Source: Salegentibacter echinorum
GTDB lineage: Bacteria; Bacteroidota; Bacteroidia; Flavobacteriales; Flavobacteriaceae
Direction: 5' to 3'
NCBI RefSeq assembly: GCF_900129445.1
Contig: NZ_FQVT01000004.1
Location: 327,232-391,231 of the forward strand
Length of the DNA stretch: 64,000 nt
The notes under the pieces were generated by a model that made no database searches, was not told where the DNA came from, and was given only the letters and a program-made list of their open reading frames with translations. Below are positions 1 through 8,433 of this stretch, piece by piece. A program made the translations under genes and the position numbers. The stretch's first letter is position 1; every line of letters begins with the position of its first letter.

Positions 1-42
1 AAAAGGGAGAGACTGCATATTTAGCTTCAGAAATATTTCCAA

Positions 43-402
43 TTAAAAGCGCAAATAGAACCAGGCCCAATAGATTAAAAAAAACTGTAGCGGAATTCTA
101 AGGATAAGCAACCATTTTGGCACTCCGGCACCGGCTTTTTTAGAAGAAAGCATATAAAAATGCACCAGGAAAAACACTATTAACATCAGGATAATCCCAT
201 AAACAGCGAGATTCTTGGTTTCAGGAAAAAACAGTAAACAGCCAAAAAATACTTCTGCTATACCGCTTAGGTAAACCAACATTTTATGCGCCGGTAAATA
301 AGGCGGCATAATGCGCATATAAGTTATAGGTTTTCTAAAATGATTAATACCGGCAATGATATACATTGCGCCCATAAGGTAGAGATGCCAGGGATATTGC
401 AT
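43..402 (-). CDS. DoxX-like small membrane protein
   Basis: This 119-residue protein is almost entirely hydrophobic, with about four membrane-spanning segments (near residues 5-20, 43-60, 65-85 and 95-115). The short charged loop holding HFRKP and the overall size fit the DoxX / DoxX-like family of inner-membrane proteins. Those proteins are often tied to redox or thiosulfate metabolism, but their substrates are rarely known. The start MQYPWHLYLMGAMYIIAG is the only plausible one before the first membrane segment. It is divergent from the histidine kinase gene at 539 and appears to be a single transcription unit here. The family call rests on topology and general resemblance; no catalytic residue supports a specific activity. 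Confidence 0.6.
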   Translation of the reverse strand: MQYPWHLYLMGAMYIIAGINHFRKPITYMRIMPPYLPAHKMLVYLSGIAEVFFGCLLFFPETKNLAVYGIILMLIVFFLVHFYMLSSKKAGAGVPKWLLILRIPLQFFLIYWAWFYLRF

Positions 403-538
403 AAATTAAATATAGGTTTTAGGCTTAAAATATACTACCGATTTTGGGATTATTTATAGTGAAATTTTTAAAAAATTGTATAATTAATTAAAATAGAATA
501 AATTGCAGGTCTTAACCTGCACTTAACCTTATTGAATA

Positions 539-2755
539 TTGAAAAATTATTCCCCCCTATTTTTTCTATTCGTTCTACCTTTTATACCGTCAATGGCGCA
601 GGATAGTGCTCCAATTTCGAAAGACAGTCTGGATCATTTAACCGAGATTACTTCAGAATATTTAAATAAGTACAAATACAAAGATGGTATAGAGAATTCT
701 ATGCTACTGCTGGAACACGCCCATAATCAAAATGACGATTATTATGGTTTTCACGCTCATAACTTTTTGGGTATCGCTTATAATGAATTAAAGGATACAG
801 TTAGGGCAGAAAAGAATTATTTAAAAGCTTTGTCCTATGCGCAGGAGCTTAAAAATGATACCCTGCTCATTTATATCTATAACAATTTAGGGAATATTTA
901 TTCTGAAAGAAAAGGATATGAAAAAGAAGGCATCAATTACTATAACAAGGTGATAGACCTCGCCGACAGAATAGAGTTGGAAGACGAAAAGTTGGTGCCT
1001 ACTGTAAATATTGCCTGGACTTATATGGATGGGGAACGGTATAGAAAAGCTTATCCATATTTAAACAAATCGCTAAAATTAGTAGAGGAAGGTGAAGAAA
1101 ATAATAATGCCCGTTCCCAACTGTATATGCTGTTGGGGAAGTATCACCATAAAACACAATCTTTAGATTCTGCAGCCTACTATTTTACAGAGGGACTAAG
1201 GCTTGCCGAAGAAGATTCCTTAATGCTTCCTGTTGCTCTTATAAGTAAGGATTATGCAAATATGCTTTTTGAAAAAGGTGATTTTGAAGTTGCCTATAAA
1301 AACCTACAAAAACACAACGAGTATAACGGAAAGGTTTTTGAAAAAGACAGGTTGGCGCAAATTGAAGCTGCCAATGCCAGGTTTGATGTAAACGAATATC
1401 AAAGAAATTTAGAAATTTCCCGGAAAGAAAAAGCCTATCAGGACGAGCTTATCGAAAAATCTACCGAGAAGATTTTGATTATGGTAATCGCCTCCCTGGC
1501 GCTTATCGTGACGCTTTTAATCCTGAATAAAATTAATCAGGATCGAAAAAAACTAATCGATCAACTTAGAGATAGAAATACACAACTGCTGGACTCGCGC
1601 GATGAAGCCGAGCGTTTGTCTAAATTAAAAACCGATTTCCTTTCAACTGTTAGTCATGAATTGAGAACACCTCTTTATGGTGTTATTGGGCTTACGTCAT
1701 TACTGTTAGATGATAAAAGCCTTAAAAAGCACGAAAGTGATTTAAAGTCTTTAAAATTTTCGGCAGATTATCTCCTGGCGCTAATTAATGATGTATTGCA
1801 AATGAATAAAATGGAGTCTAAACAGGTGAAACTGGAGAGTATTCCATTTAATATTAGGGAGTTAATTTTAAGTATCGTAAACACTTTTGAATTTACCCGG
1901 TTACAAAATAACAATAACCTGCAGTATCATATTGGTGACGATGTTCCCGAAAATTTAATAGGTGATCCCGTGCGTTTATCACAGGTTTTGATGAACCTTG
2001 TAGGAAATGCTGTAAAATTTACCGAAGAGGGAAATATTAATATAAGAGTAGCCCTGCAAGCTAAAGTAGATGGCAAGGCGATTTTATATTTTGAAGTAAA
2101 AGATGACGGTATGGGGATTCCAAAAAGCAAGCAAAAACTTATTTTTGAAGAATTTTCCCAGTTAAAATCTGCCAATTACAATTACCAGGGTACCGGCCTT
2201 GGTTTACCTATTGTAAAACGAATGTTAGAACTGTTTGGCTCTCAAATTCATTTAAAGAGTAAGGAAGGTCAGGGTGCGGTTTTTTGCTTTAGTTTGAGTT
2301 TAAAGGAGAAGCAAACTCCAAAAAAATCTGCCGGATTTTCACACCAGGCTTACGAAGAAAATGAACAAAATCCTCAAAAAATCCTGGTGGTAGATGATAA
2401 TAGGATTAACCAGGTAGTCACCCGAAGAATTTTAGAAAAACAAAATTTTGTTTGCGAGGTTGCCGAAAATGGAGTAGAAGCCATAGAGCGGGTACAGACC
2501 GCCCATTTTGATCTTATTTTAATGGATCTTAATATGCCTGGAATTAACGGTATGGAAACAACACAGCGAATAAGAGAGTTTAATCCTGAGGTGCCTATCG
2601 TGGCGCTTACTGCTGTGGAGATTGAAGAAGTGAGAAAGGAGATTTATGAGTCTGGTATGAATGATATTATTGTAAAACCTTATGAACCGGAACGTTTCTA
2701 TCAAATCCTAAGACGAAACCTTAGCGGAAGCTCTAAGGTGCTTGCAGAAAAATAG
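539..2755 (+). CDS. TPR-containing hybrid sensor histidine kinase/response regulator
   Basis: The 738-residue protein has a signal peptide (about 1-21, ending SMAQ) and a periplasmic TPR region (about 60-290) with repeated helix pairs. A single membrane helix lies near 311-332, followed by a short coiled coil. The HisKA domain holds phospho-acceptor His373 in SHELRTPL, and the HATPase domain has an N box (NLVGNAVKF), G1 (DDGMGI) and G2 (GTGLGL). A C-terminal receiver domain (about 613-730) has acidic residues VVDD, phospho-acceptor Asp663 (LMDLNMPG) and Lys713 (VKPY). It would sense a periplasmic or envelope cue and pass phosphate internally. No DNA-binding output domain is present and no separate regulator lies next to it, so its downstream partner is unknown. 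The start is TTG; it is chosen because it directly precedes the signal peptide. Confidence 0.9.
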   Translation: MKNYSPLFFLFVLPFIPSMAQDSAPISKDSLDHLTEITSEYLNKYKYKDGIENSMLLLEHAHNQNDDYYGFHAHNFLGIAYNELKDTVRAEKNYLKALSYAQELKNDTLLIYIYNNLGNIYSERKGYEKEGINYYNKVIDLADRIELEDEKLVPTVNIAWTYMDGERYRKAYPYLNKSLKLVEEGEENNNARSQLYMLLGKYHHKTQSLDSAAYYFTEGLRLAEEDSLMLPVALISKDYANMLFEKGDFEVAYKNLQKHNEYNGKVFEKDRLAQIEAANARFDVNEYQRNLEISRKEKAYQDELIEKSTEKILIMVIASLALIVTLLILNKINQDRKKLIDQLRDRNTQLLDSRDEAERLSKLKTDFLSTVSHELRTPLYGVIGLTSLLLDDKSLKKHESDLKSLKFSADYLLALINDVLQMNKMESKQVKLESIPFNIRELILSIVNTFEFTRLQNNNNLQYHIGDDVPENLIGDPVRLSQVLMNLVGNAVKFTEEGNINIRVALQAKVDGKAILYFEVKDDGMGIPKSKQKLIFEEFSQLKSANYNYQGTGLGLPIVKRMLELFGSQIHLKSKEGQGAVFCFSLSLKEKQTPKKSAGFSHQAYEENEQNPQKILVVDDNRINQVVTRRILEKQNFVCEVAENGVEAIERVQTAHFDLILMDLNMPGINGMETTQRIREFNPEVPIVALTAVEIEEVRKEIYESGMNDIIVKPYEPERFYQILRRNLSGSSKVLAEK

Positions 2756-3211
2756 TTTTTAGCTTCAATAAAAAATATTTCGAAGTCTTTTAGTTCTAGT
2801 TTAGGGCTGCGCTGATAAAATCTTAATTTATGGTTCAGAATCTTTCGTCTTAATTTAGAACAGTAGACTAAGTTTTCCAGAGTTAAGTAAGAGAGAAGAT
2901 TCTTCCTACGTCGGAATGACAGCTCATTAAAACAGCAATAGCTTGATTAGACCATAGTTAATCTTTTCAAATTTTCTTACTGTATGTTCAATTTATCAGT
3001 TTATAAAAAAGCTGTTTTAAAAAGTATAAAGTAAGCTCTTTACGTCGTAATAGTTTTAGGATTGCTTCGTGCCGCGCAATGACGATCCCCAGAATACGTG
3101 AGATAGCCATTAACTTCAGTTTAATCAAAAATTAAACTGAATATCCTTAAAGAAGAATACCGATTATTTTGTGTTTTCTAAGTCAAATTCGTTACTAAAA
3201 ATCCTTAAAAT
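2756..3211. other. Intergenic stretch with dispersed repeat fragments
   Basis: No supported gene is seen between the histidine kinase and htpG. The stretch holds an inverted copy of the 'GTCATTCCGACG' repeat family (about 2891-2922) and a partial copy of the 'GCCGCGCAATGACG' repeat (about 3061-3085). The remainder is AT-rich and unremarkable. Confidence 0.6.
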
Positions 3212-3256
3212 AAGAAACCTCACAATCCTGATGGTTGTAGGATTATGAGGTTTTCT
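3212..3256. terminator. Hairpin terminator downstream of htpG
   Basis: AAGAAACCTCACAATCCT pairs with AGGATTATGAGGTTTTCTT around a 9-nt loop, with a run of A/T on both sides. It lies 38 bp past the htpG stop, on the correct side to end minus-strand transcription. Its CCTCA core resembles the hairpins near 12119 and 54014. Confidence 0.7.
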
Positions 3257-3293
3257 TGATTTTATACCCGAAAACGGATATTCACAAAATCAA

Positions 3294-5180
3294 TTATTTT
3301 ACCATTTCATAGCTGCGTTTTACGAAATTGGTCAACTCTTCTCCTTTTAGAAGGTTTTGTGACAATCTCGCAAGATCCAGGGAATGCTTAATAAGACGTT
3401 CCTGTTTCTTGGCAGTTTTGGTATTTAATATTTCTGAAATTAATGGGTGGTTGGTGTTCACCGCAAGGTTATACATTTCTGGCATATTGCCCATGCCAAA
3501 CATACCCCCGCCACCGGTTTGCTGCATTTCTTTCATTCGTCGCATAAACTCGGGTTGCGTGATTAATAGCGGGGCAGCATCACTGTCCATCGCTTCCATT
3601 TGTACGGTATATTTTTCCTTAGGGATTACCTTTTCGAAATCTTCTTTTAATTTCTCTTTTTCTTCATCAGAAAGTTTTGAAACCTTTTCTTCATCTTTTT
3701 TGATGAGGTTATCTACCTGATCTGAATCTACTCTTACAAAAGAAGTATTTTCTTTCTCGCCTTCCATCTTTTGAAGTAAGTGCGATACTATTGGAGAATC
3801 CAGTAATAATACTTTATAACCTTTTGCTTTTGCAGCCTCAATATAACTGTGCTGCTCATCTTGATTGGATGCATAAAGCACAACCAGTTTACCATCCTTA
3901 TCGGTTTGGTTGTCTTTTATTTTCTCCTGCAGTTCATCAAAAGTATAATACTCATTATCTACCGTTGGGTAAAGTGCGAATTTTTGCGCTTTCTCATAAA
4001 ATTTATCTTCAGAAAGCATACCATATTCAATAACGATTTTAATATCGTTCCATTTTTGTTCAAAATCCTCACGGTTATTATTGAAAAGGGATTTTAGCTT
4101 ATCGGCTACTTTCCTAGTAATATAGCTGGAAATCTTTTTAACAGCGCCGTCTGCCTGTAGGTAAGAACGGGAAACGTTTAACGGAATATCTGGAGAATCA
4201 ATTACCCCGCGTAGCATCGTTAAAAATTCCGGAACAATACCTTCAACATTATCGGTTACAAAAACCTGATTTTGGTAAAGCTGAATTTTATCTTTCTGGA
4301 TGTTCATATCCTGGGTCATCTTTGGGAAATAAAGAATTCCTGTAAGGTTAAAAGGATAATCAACATTTAAGTGAATATGAAATAGTGGCTCCTCAAACTG
4401 CATGGGGTATAACTCCCTGTAGAAACCCTTATAATCCTCATCTTTTAAATCGGTTGGCTGCTTGGTCCAGGCCGGGCTGGGATTATTGATGATGTTATCT
4501 ACCGTCTTAGTCTCGGGTTTAGCATCCTCGGGAGCATCTTCCGGTAATGGTAAAGTTTCTTCCCTGGTTCCAAATTTAATTGGAATAGGCATAAACTTAT
4601 TGTACTTGGTTAATAACTCCTGGATCCTGTTTTCTTCCAAAAACTCTTTTTCATCATCATTTATATGAAGAATGATTTCTGTACCGTGCTCTTTTTTATC
4701 GGCATCTTCCAGGGTAAATTCTGTAGTACCCTCGCAAACCCAATGTGCAGCAGGCTCATCTTTATAAGATTTGGTAAGGATTTCTACTTTGTTAGCTACC
4801 ATAAAGGCCGAGTAAAAACCAAGCCCAAAATGACCAATAATACCGCTATCCTGTGCAGAGTCCTTGTATTTTTCCAAGAATTCTTCTGCACCAGAAAAAG
4901 CTACTTCATTAATGTATTTTTCAACTTCTTCTTTGGTCATCCCCACGCCCTGGTCTATCACGTGAAGTTTCTTTCCTTCTTTGTCAATCTTCACCTCAAT
5001 TACAGGATCGCCATATTTTACATCGGTTTCCCCAATATCAGTAAGGTGCTTTAATTTTAAGGTTGCATCTGTAGCATTAGAGATTAACTCCCTAAGGAAT
5101 ATCTCGTGGTCACTGTAAAGGAATTTCTTTATCAGTGGAAAAATGTTCTCAACAGATACATTAATCTTTCCGGTTGCCAT
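3294..5180 (-). CDS. htpG: HSP90-family chaperone HtpG
   Basis: This is a cytosolic ATP-dependent chaperone dimer. From the chosen start it has 628 residues, normal for HtpG. The GHKL ATP site is clear: ELISNATDA (31-39), IDQGVGM (75-81) and the lid GHFGLGFYS (116-124). The middle and C-terminal dimerisation domains follow. The open frame extends 44 codons further upstream (to 5312), but that leader is unlike any HtpG; the start at 5180 gives MATGKINVSVENIFPLI, the standard N-terminus. The gene is monocistronic and divergent from the TetR regulator at 5401. No recognisable CIRCE or sigma-32 element was seen in the upstream region. Confidence 0.97.
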   Translation of the reverse strand: MATGKINVSVENIFPLIKKFLYSDHEIFLRELISNATDATLKLKHLTDIGETDVKYGDPVIEVKIDKEGKKLHVIDQGVGMTKEEVEKYINEVAFSGAEEFLEKYKDSAQDSGIIGHFGLGFYSAFMVANKVEILTKSYKDEPAAHWVCEGTTEFTLEDADKKEHGTEIILHINDDEKEFLEENRIQELLTKYNKFMPIPIKFGTREETLPLPEDAPEDAKPETKTVDNIINNPSPAWTKQPTDLKDEDYKGFYRELYPMQFEEPLFHIHLNVDYPFNLTGILYFPKMTQDMNIQKDKIQLYQNQVFVTDNVEGIVPEFLTMLRGVIDSPDIPLNVSRSYLQADGAVKKISSYITRKVADKLKSLFNNNREDFEQKWNDIKIVIEYGMLSEDKFYEKAQKFALYPTVDNEYYTFDELQEKIKDNQTDKDGKLVVLYASNQDEQHSYIEAAKAKGYKVLLLDSPIVSHLLQKMEGEKENTSFVRVDSDQVDNLIKKDEEKVSKLSDEEKEKLKEDFEKVIPKEKYTVQMEAMDSDAAPLLITQPEFMRRMKEMQQTGGGGMFGMGNMPEMYNLAVNTNHPLISEILNTKTAKKQERLIKHSLDLARLSQNLLKGEELTNFVKRSYEMVK

Positions 5181-5350
5181 ATATTTTCGATTTTTAATAA
5201 TATTTATAAGTACAATTCTATAGTCAAAAAAAATACCACGAAATGCTCGCTGACAAACTGACATAAGATGTAAGTACGAAAGTCTATTTTCGTCTAATTT
5301 CTTGGTAAACAAATGCCCATAAAATATTTAACAAATAATTTGTTTAATAT

Positions 5351-5383
5351 TTTGAATTTAAAGTTAAACAAGGTTTATCTTTG
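5351..5383 (+). promoter_or_regulatory. Bacteroidota-type promoter for the TetR-ABC1 pair
   Basis: TTTG at 5351-5354 and TATCTTTG at 5376-5383, separated by 21 bp, match the Bacteroidota -33 TTTG / -7 TAnnTTTG consensus. The -7 box ends 17 bp before the ATG at 5401. Confidence 0.6.
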
Positions 5384-5400
5384 AAAAAGAATTAGAAATT

Positions 5401-6087
5401 ATGGCAACGACTAAAAAAAATACTCCAACAAAAAAAACCGTACAACAAAAAGCTTTAAGTAGAGATCGTCTAATCGCAATGTACATGGATTACGTTCTGG
5501 AAAATGAAAAGCGACCTAAAACGGTTTACAAGTTTTGCAAGGAGCATAATATTAAAGAAGAAGAATTTTATAATTTCTTCGGAAGTTTTGAAGGTTTGCG
5601 TAAAGGCATTTGGAAAAACTTCTACGAATATACTATAGCAGCAATTAACAAGAGTAAGGAATATGAGAGCTTTGGTAATCGGGAAAAAATGCTGACTTTC
5701 TATTTCACCTTTTTTGAAATGCTTACCGCTAACAGGAGTTATGTGCTTTTTTCGCTTAAGGAATATGAAAGTAATATGAAAAACCTTGTACAATTAAGCG
5801 GACTTAGAAAAAATGTAAAGCATTTTGCTGCCGATTTGATTAGGGATGAAAATGCTGAAAAATCGATAAGCGCATTACAACAATCTGAAAGAATTTTTTC
5901 TGAAGCGGCCTGGGTACAGCTTATGTTTTTAATGAAATTTTGGATGGACGACAATTCCGCTCAATTTGAAAGTACCGATGTAGCTATAGAAAAATCTGTA
6001 AATACAGTTTTTGATGTATTTGATAATACCCCGTTAGAGCGGGTAATTGACCTTGGAAAATTTCTGTGGAAAGAAAAAAGGGCGTAA
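5401..6087 (+). CDS. TetR-family transcriptional regulator
   Basis: The 228-residue protein begins with a basic tail rich in Lys/Thr and then a TetR-type helix-turn-helix (about 22-75). The second HTH helix pair lies around KFCKEHNIKEEEFYNFFGSFE. The C-terminal helical domain (about 80-225) is of the kind expected for ligand binding or dimerisation. The gene lies 6 bp upstream of an ABC1/UbiB kinase gene and is transcribed with it. It may therefore autoregulate and control that partner, which is an inference from spacing. No ligand can be predicted. Confidence 0.8.
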   Translation: MATTKKNTPTKKTVQQKALSRDRLIAMYMDYVLENEKRPKTVYKFCKEHNIKEEEFYNFFGSFEGLRKGIWKNFYEYTIAAINKSKEYESFGNREKMLTFYFTFFEMLTANRSYVLFSLKEYESNMKNLVQLSGLRKNVKHFAADLIRDENAEKSISALQQSERIFSEAAWVQLMFLMKFWMDDNSAQFESTDVAIEKSVNTVFDVFDNTPLERVIDLGKFLWKEKRA

Positions 6088-6093
6088 AAAATT

Positions 6094-7401
6094 ATGAAAA
6101 CAATAGACAACATACCAACTGGAAAGATAGGGCGCACGAGTAAACTTGTGCAAACCGGGGCTAAATTAGGTGGAAACTATCTAAAATATTACAGCAAAAA
6201 AGCTTTTAATTCAGAACATACCCGCGATGAATTAGACCAGAGTAATGCCGATGATATTTACGATAGCCTTAAAAGCCTTAAAGGTAGCGCGTTAAAAGTA
6301 GCGCAAATGCTGTCTATGGAAAAAAGCTTATTGCCCAATGCTTATGTTGAAAAGTTTAGTTTGGCGCAATTTAGCGTGCCGCCGCTTTCAGCACCTTTGG
6401 TAAGAAAGACGTTTAAAAAATATAATGGAGCTTTCCCTGAAGATTTATACGATAGTTTTGCAACAAATTCTGTAAACGCTGCCAGTATTGGGCAGGTGCA
6501 CAGGGCCGAGAAGAATGGGAAAAAACTTGCTGTGAAAATTCAATATCCCGGCGTTGCAGATAGTATAAGTTCAGATTTAGCGATGGTTAAACCCATTGCG
6601 ACGAGAATGTTCAATCTTCAGGGTAAAGATTCTGAGAAATATTTTAAAGAAGTTGAAGGAAAACTTTTAGAAGAAACAGATTATGTTTTGGAGGTAAAGC
6701 AGAGTAAAGAGATTTCTGAAGCTTGCGCACATATTTCCAACCTTAAATTTCCGAAGTATTATGAAGATCTTTCTAGCGAACGTATTATCACGATGGACTG
6801 GATGGAAGGCAAGCACTTAAGTGAATTTGCTAAAGAGAATACTAGCCAGGAGAAAGCAAATAGAGTAGGGCAGGCGCTTTGGGATTTTTATATGTACCAA
6901 ATGCACCAACTAAAAGAAGTGCACGCCGATCCCCACCCCGGAAATTTTCTAATTAATCATGCAGGGGAACTAATAGCCATAGACTTTGGATGCATTAAAA
7001 AAGTGCCGGAAGATTTTTATGTACCGTATTTTGAACTGGCAAAGAGAGAGAATATAAACGATCCGGAATTTTTCAACAAAAAGCTTTTTCAGCTGGAAAT
7101 ACTGCGAGAAGATGATTCTGAACGGGAAATAACTTATTTTTCTGAATTGTTCTATGAGATGTTAAGTCTGTTTACCAGTCCGTTTCACGAGAAAACTTTC
7201 GATTTTGCCGACGGAAAATTTTGGGAATCGATCACTCAACTTAGTGAGAAATATAGTAAAGATAGCGAGTTAAGAAAGATGAATGGTAATAGGGGAAGTA
7301 AACACTTCCTTTATATAAATCGTACTTTTTTCGGCTTGTATAACCTGTTGCACGATCTTAAAGCAAAAGTAAAAATAAAGAATTACGAAAATTATATGTA
7401 A
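6094..7401 (+). CDS. ABC1/UbiB (AarF)-family atypical kinase
   Basis: The 435 residues carry the atypical kinase-like fold of the ABC1/ADCK/UbiB family. KVAQMLSME (68-76) takes the place of the family KxGQ motif. The nucleotide-binding segment AASIGQVHRA is at 129-138 with candidate Lys148 (LAVKIQYPG), then HADPHPGNF (277-285) and DFG with Asp297. Family members support ubiquinone or other isoprenoid-lipid metabolism, often as ATPases. Flavobacteria use menaquinone, so the precise role here is unknown. The C-terminus lacks the transmembrane pair found in E. coli UbiB. The gene is coupled to the TetR gene just upstream and is followed by a strong hairpin. Confidence 0.85.
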   Translation: MKTIDNIPTGKIGRTSKLVQTGAKLGGNYLKYYSKKAFNSEHTRDELDQSNADDIYDSLKSLKGSALKVAQMLSMEKSLLPNAYVEKFSLAQFSVPPLSAPLVRKTFKKYNGAFPEDLYDSFATNSVNAASIGQVHRAEKNGKKLAVKIQYPGVADSISSDLAMVKPIATRMFNLQGKDSEKYFKEVEGKLLEETDYVLEVKQSKEISEACAHISNLKFPKYYEDLSSERIITMDWMEGKHLSEFAKENTSQEKANRVGQALWDFYMYQMHQLKEVHADPHPGNFLINHAGELIAIDFGCIKKVPEDFYVPYFELAKRENINDPEFFNKKLFQLEILREDDSEREITYFSELFYEMLSLFTSPFHEKTFDFADGKFWESITQLSEKYSKDSELRKMNGNRGSKHFLYINRTFFGLYNLLHDLKAKVKIKNYENYM

Positions 7402-7440
7402 ACGTTCATAATTAGATTATTGATTTATTGGTTAGGTTGT

Positions 7441-7480
7441 GAAAAAGCGTGGTTACCTTCTTTGGTAAGTGCGCTTTTTC
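7441..7480 (+). terminator. Hairpin terminator after the ABC1 kinase gene
   Basis: GAAAAAGCG and GTTACC at the left pair with GGTAAG and GCGCTTTTTC at the right, and the arm ends in a T run. It lies 40 bp beyond the stop of the kinase gene. Confidence 0.7.
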
Positions 7481-7595
7481 TGTTTTACTCATTAATCAAG
7501 ATTTCTACACTTATTCTAAAGCTCTCGTGCTTGTTTCAAAATCAAAATAATCTCTCTATAATGAAGGTATCTCAAAAGTACTGTGTTACAGGAGC

Positions 7596-7695
7596 TGTCA
7601 TTCCGACGTAAGAGGAATCTTTTCTTTTAGAATAAAGATTCTTCACTCCGCAAGCTTAGCTTGTCTTGAGCGAAGTCGAAAGGTTCTGAATGACA
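7596..7695. repeat. Dispersed intergenic repeat, 'GTCATTCCGACG' family, long copy
   Basis: The element starts TGTCATTCCGACG and ends TTCTGAATGACA, so its ends are inverted. The middle holds AAAGATTCTTCACTCCGCAAG. Near-identical stretches occur at 17405 and 52881, and in inverse at 2909-2921. All copies are intergenic, near gene 3' ends. Confidence 0.75.
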
Positions 7696-7714
7696 ATTCG
7701 TGATATTATCAACA

Positions 7715-8004
7715 CTAGAGCTGTTTTTTATTGTCTTGCCTATTATCCCAAAATGAAACTATTTCGATGGTATCATTTTTAATTTCATAGAAAATCAGAT
7801 AGACTTTCATTGGTATTACGCGTGTTTTTTTATTTGACGTTAAACGTCCAATAAATTCACTTTTTGAAAGAGTATCTAGTAAATCTTCTGTTTCATCAAG
7901 AAGGATTAGACTATATGCAGCAGATTTATTTCAATATAGAATTCAAGAATATCTCTAAACTCCGATTTGGCTATATTCGACCAAATTATTTTTTTGTTAG
8001 ACAT
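7715..8004 (-). pseudogene. RelE/ParE-family toxin, frameshifted
   Basis: Translation from the ATG at 8004 gives MSNKKIIWSNIAKSEFRDIL..FYIEI and then stops after 32 codons. A second frame takes over at about 7931, where one A appears to be missing from GAAAT. It continues NKSAAYSLILLDETEDLLDTL, then IGRLTS, TRVIPMKVYLIFYEI and IVSFWDNRQD, ending at TAG 7715. Joined, this is about 96 residues with the beta-sheet core typical of Bacteroidota RelE/ParE toxins. The ATG lies inside the last codons of the antitoxin (19-nt overlap), the usual coupling. Either the toxin is inactivated or one base was lost in sequencing. Confidence 0.75.
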
Positions 8005-8222
8005 TCTTTCATTTCTGAAATTACAGATTCGTTATTTGAAAACAGACCTTTTTTTATTTGTTCTCTACCAATTGAAATTGCATCTTCTTGTTCAGAGGAT
8101 AATTGATAGAGCTCTTGTTCGGATGTGTCAAATATTGTCTGAAGGGCTTTTAAAAAGTTTAAATCTTTAGACTCCTTAATTCTCGAAATCAAGTTGCTTT
8201 TTATTTGAGAAGTCATATCCAT
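7986..8222 (-). CDS. Antitoxin of a RelE/ParE-type toxin-antitoxin pair
   Basis: This small acidic, helical protein is the predicted antitoxin. The chosen start gives 78 residues beginning MDMTSQIKSNLISRI; starts at 8249 (87 residues) and 8216 are also possible. The N-terminal helices would form the DNA-binding/dimer part. The tail (QEDAISIGREQIKKG..SEMKE) resembles the toxin-neutralising tails of Bacteroidota type II antitoxins. Its last codons overlap the toxin start. The antitoxin is intact while the toxin is frameshifted, which is the tolerable direction of decay. No operator was identified. Confidence 0.65.
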   Translation of the reverse strand: MDMTSQIKSNLISRIKESKDLNFLKALQTIFDTSEQELYQLSSEQEDAISIGREQIKKGLFSNNESVISEMKECLTKK

Positions 8223-8370
8223 TTTAATTCGATTTATGGTATTTATCAAAATTAGTGTTATTTGTTCAATTCTCTATTTCTTGCGTATTAGTTTTTATGT
8301 TTGTCAATACTGGTTAATCACACCCTATAATTTTTGAAAACAATCCAGATTAAACTAAATTTTCAGAAAA

Positions 8371-8414
8371 AAAAGCCCAAATTCACTGGAATTATTCGTG
8401 AATTTGGGCTTTTA
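8371..8414. terminator. Hairpin terminator after the S9 peptidase gene
   Basis: AAAAGCCCAAATTCAC pairs with GTGAATTTGGGCTTTT around a 10-nt loop, with A and T runs on either side. It lies 20 bp past the peptidase stop codon and can act on the minus strand. Confidence 0.8.
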
Positions 8415-8433
8415 TAGAATCAAAAACTCCGGA

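Noticed and set aside
5181..5312. N-terminal extension of HtpG
   Set aside because: The 44 extra codons match no HtpG start and precede a standard MATGKINVSVEN beginning.
7441..7480. tRNA or small RNA gene after the ABC1 kinase
   Set aside because: The fold is a single long hairpin with a T run, best explained as a terminator; no tRNA arms are seen.
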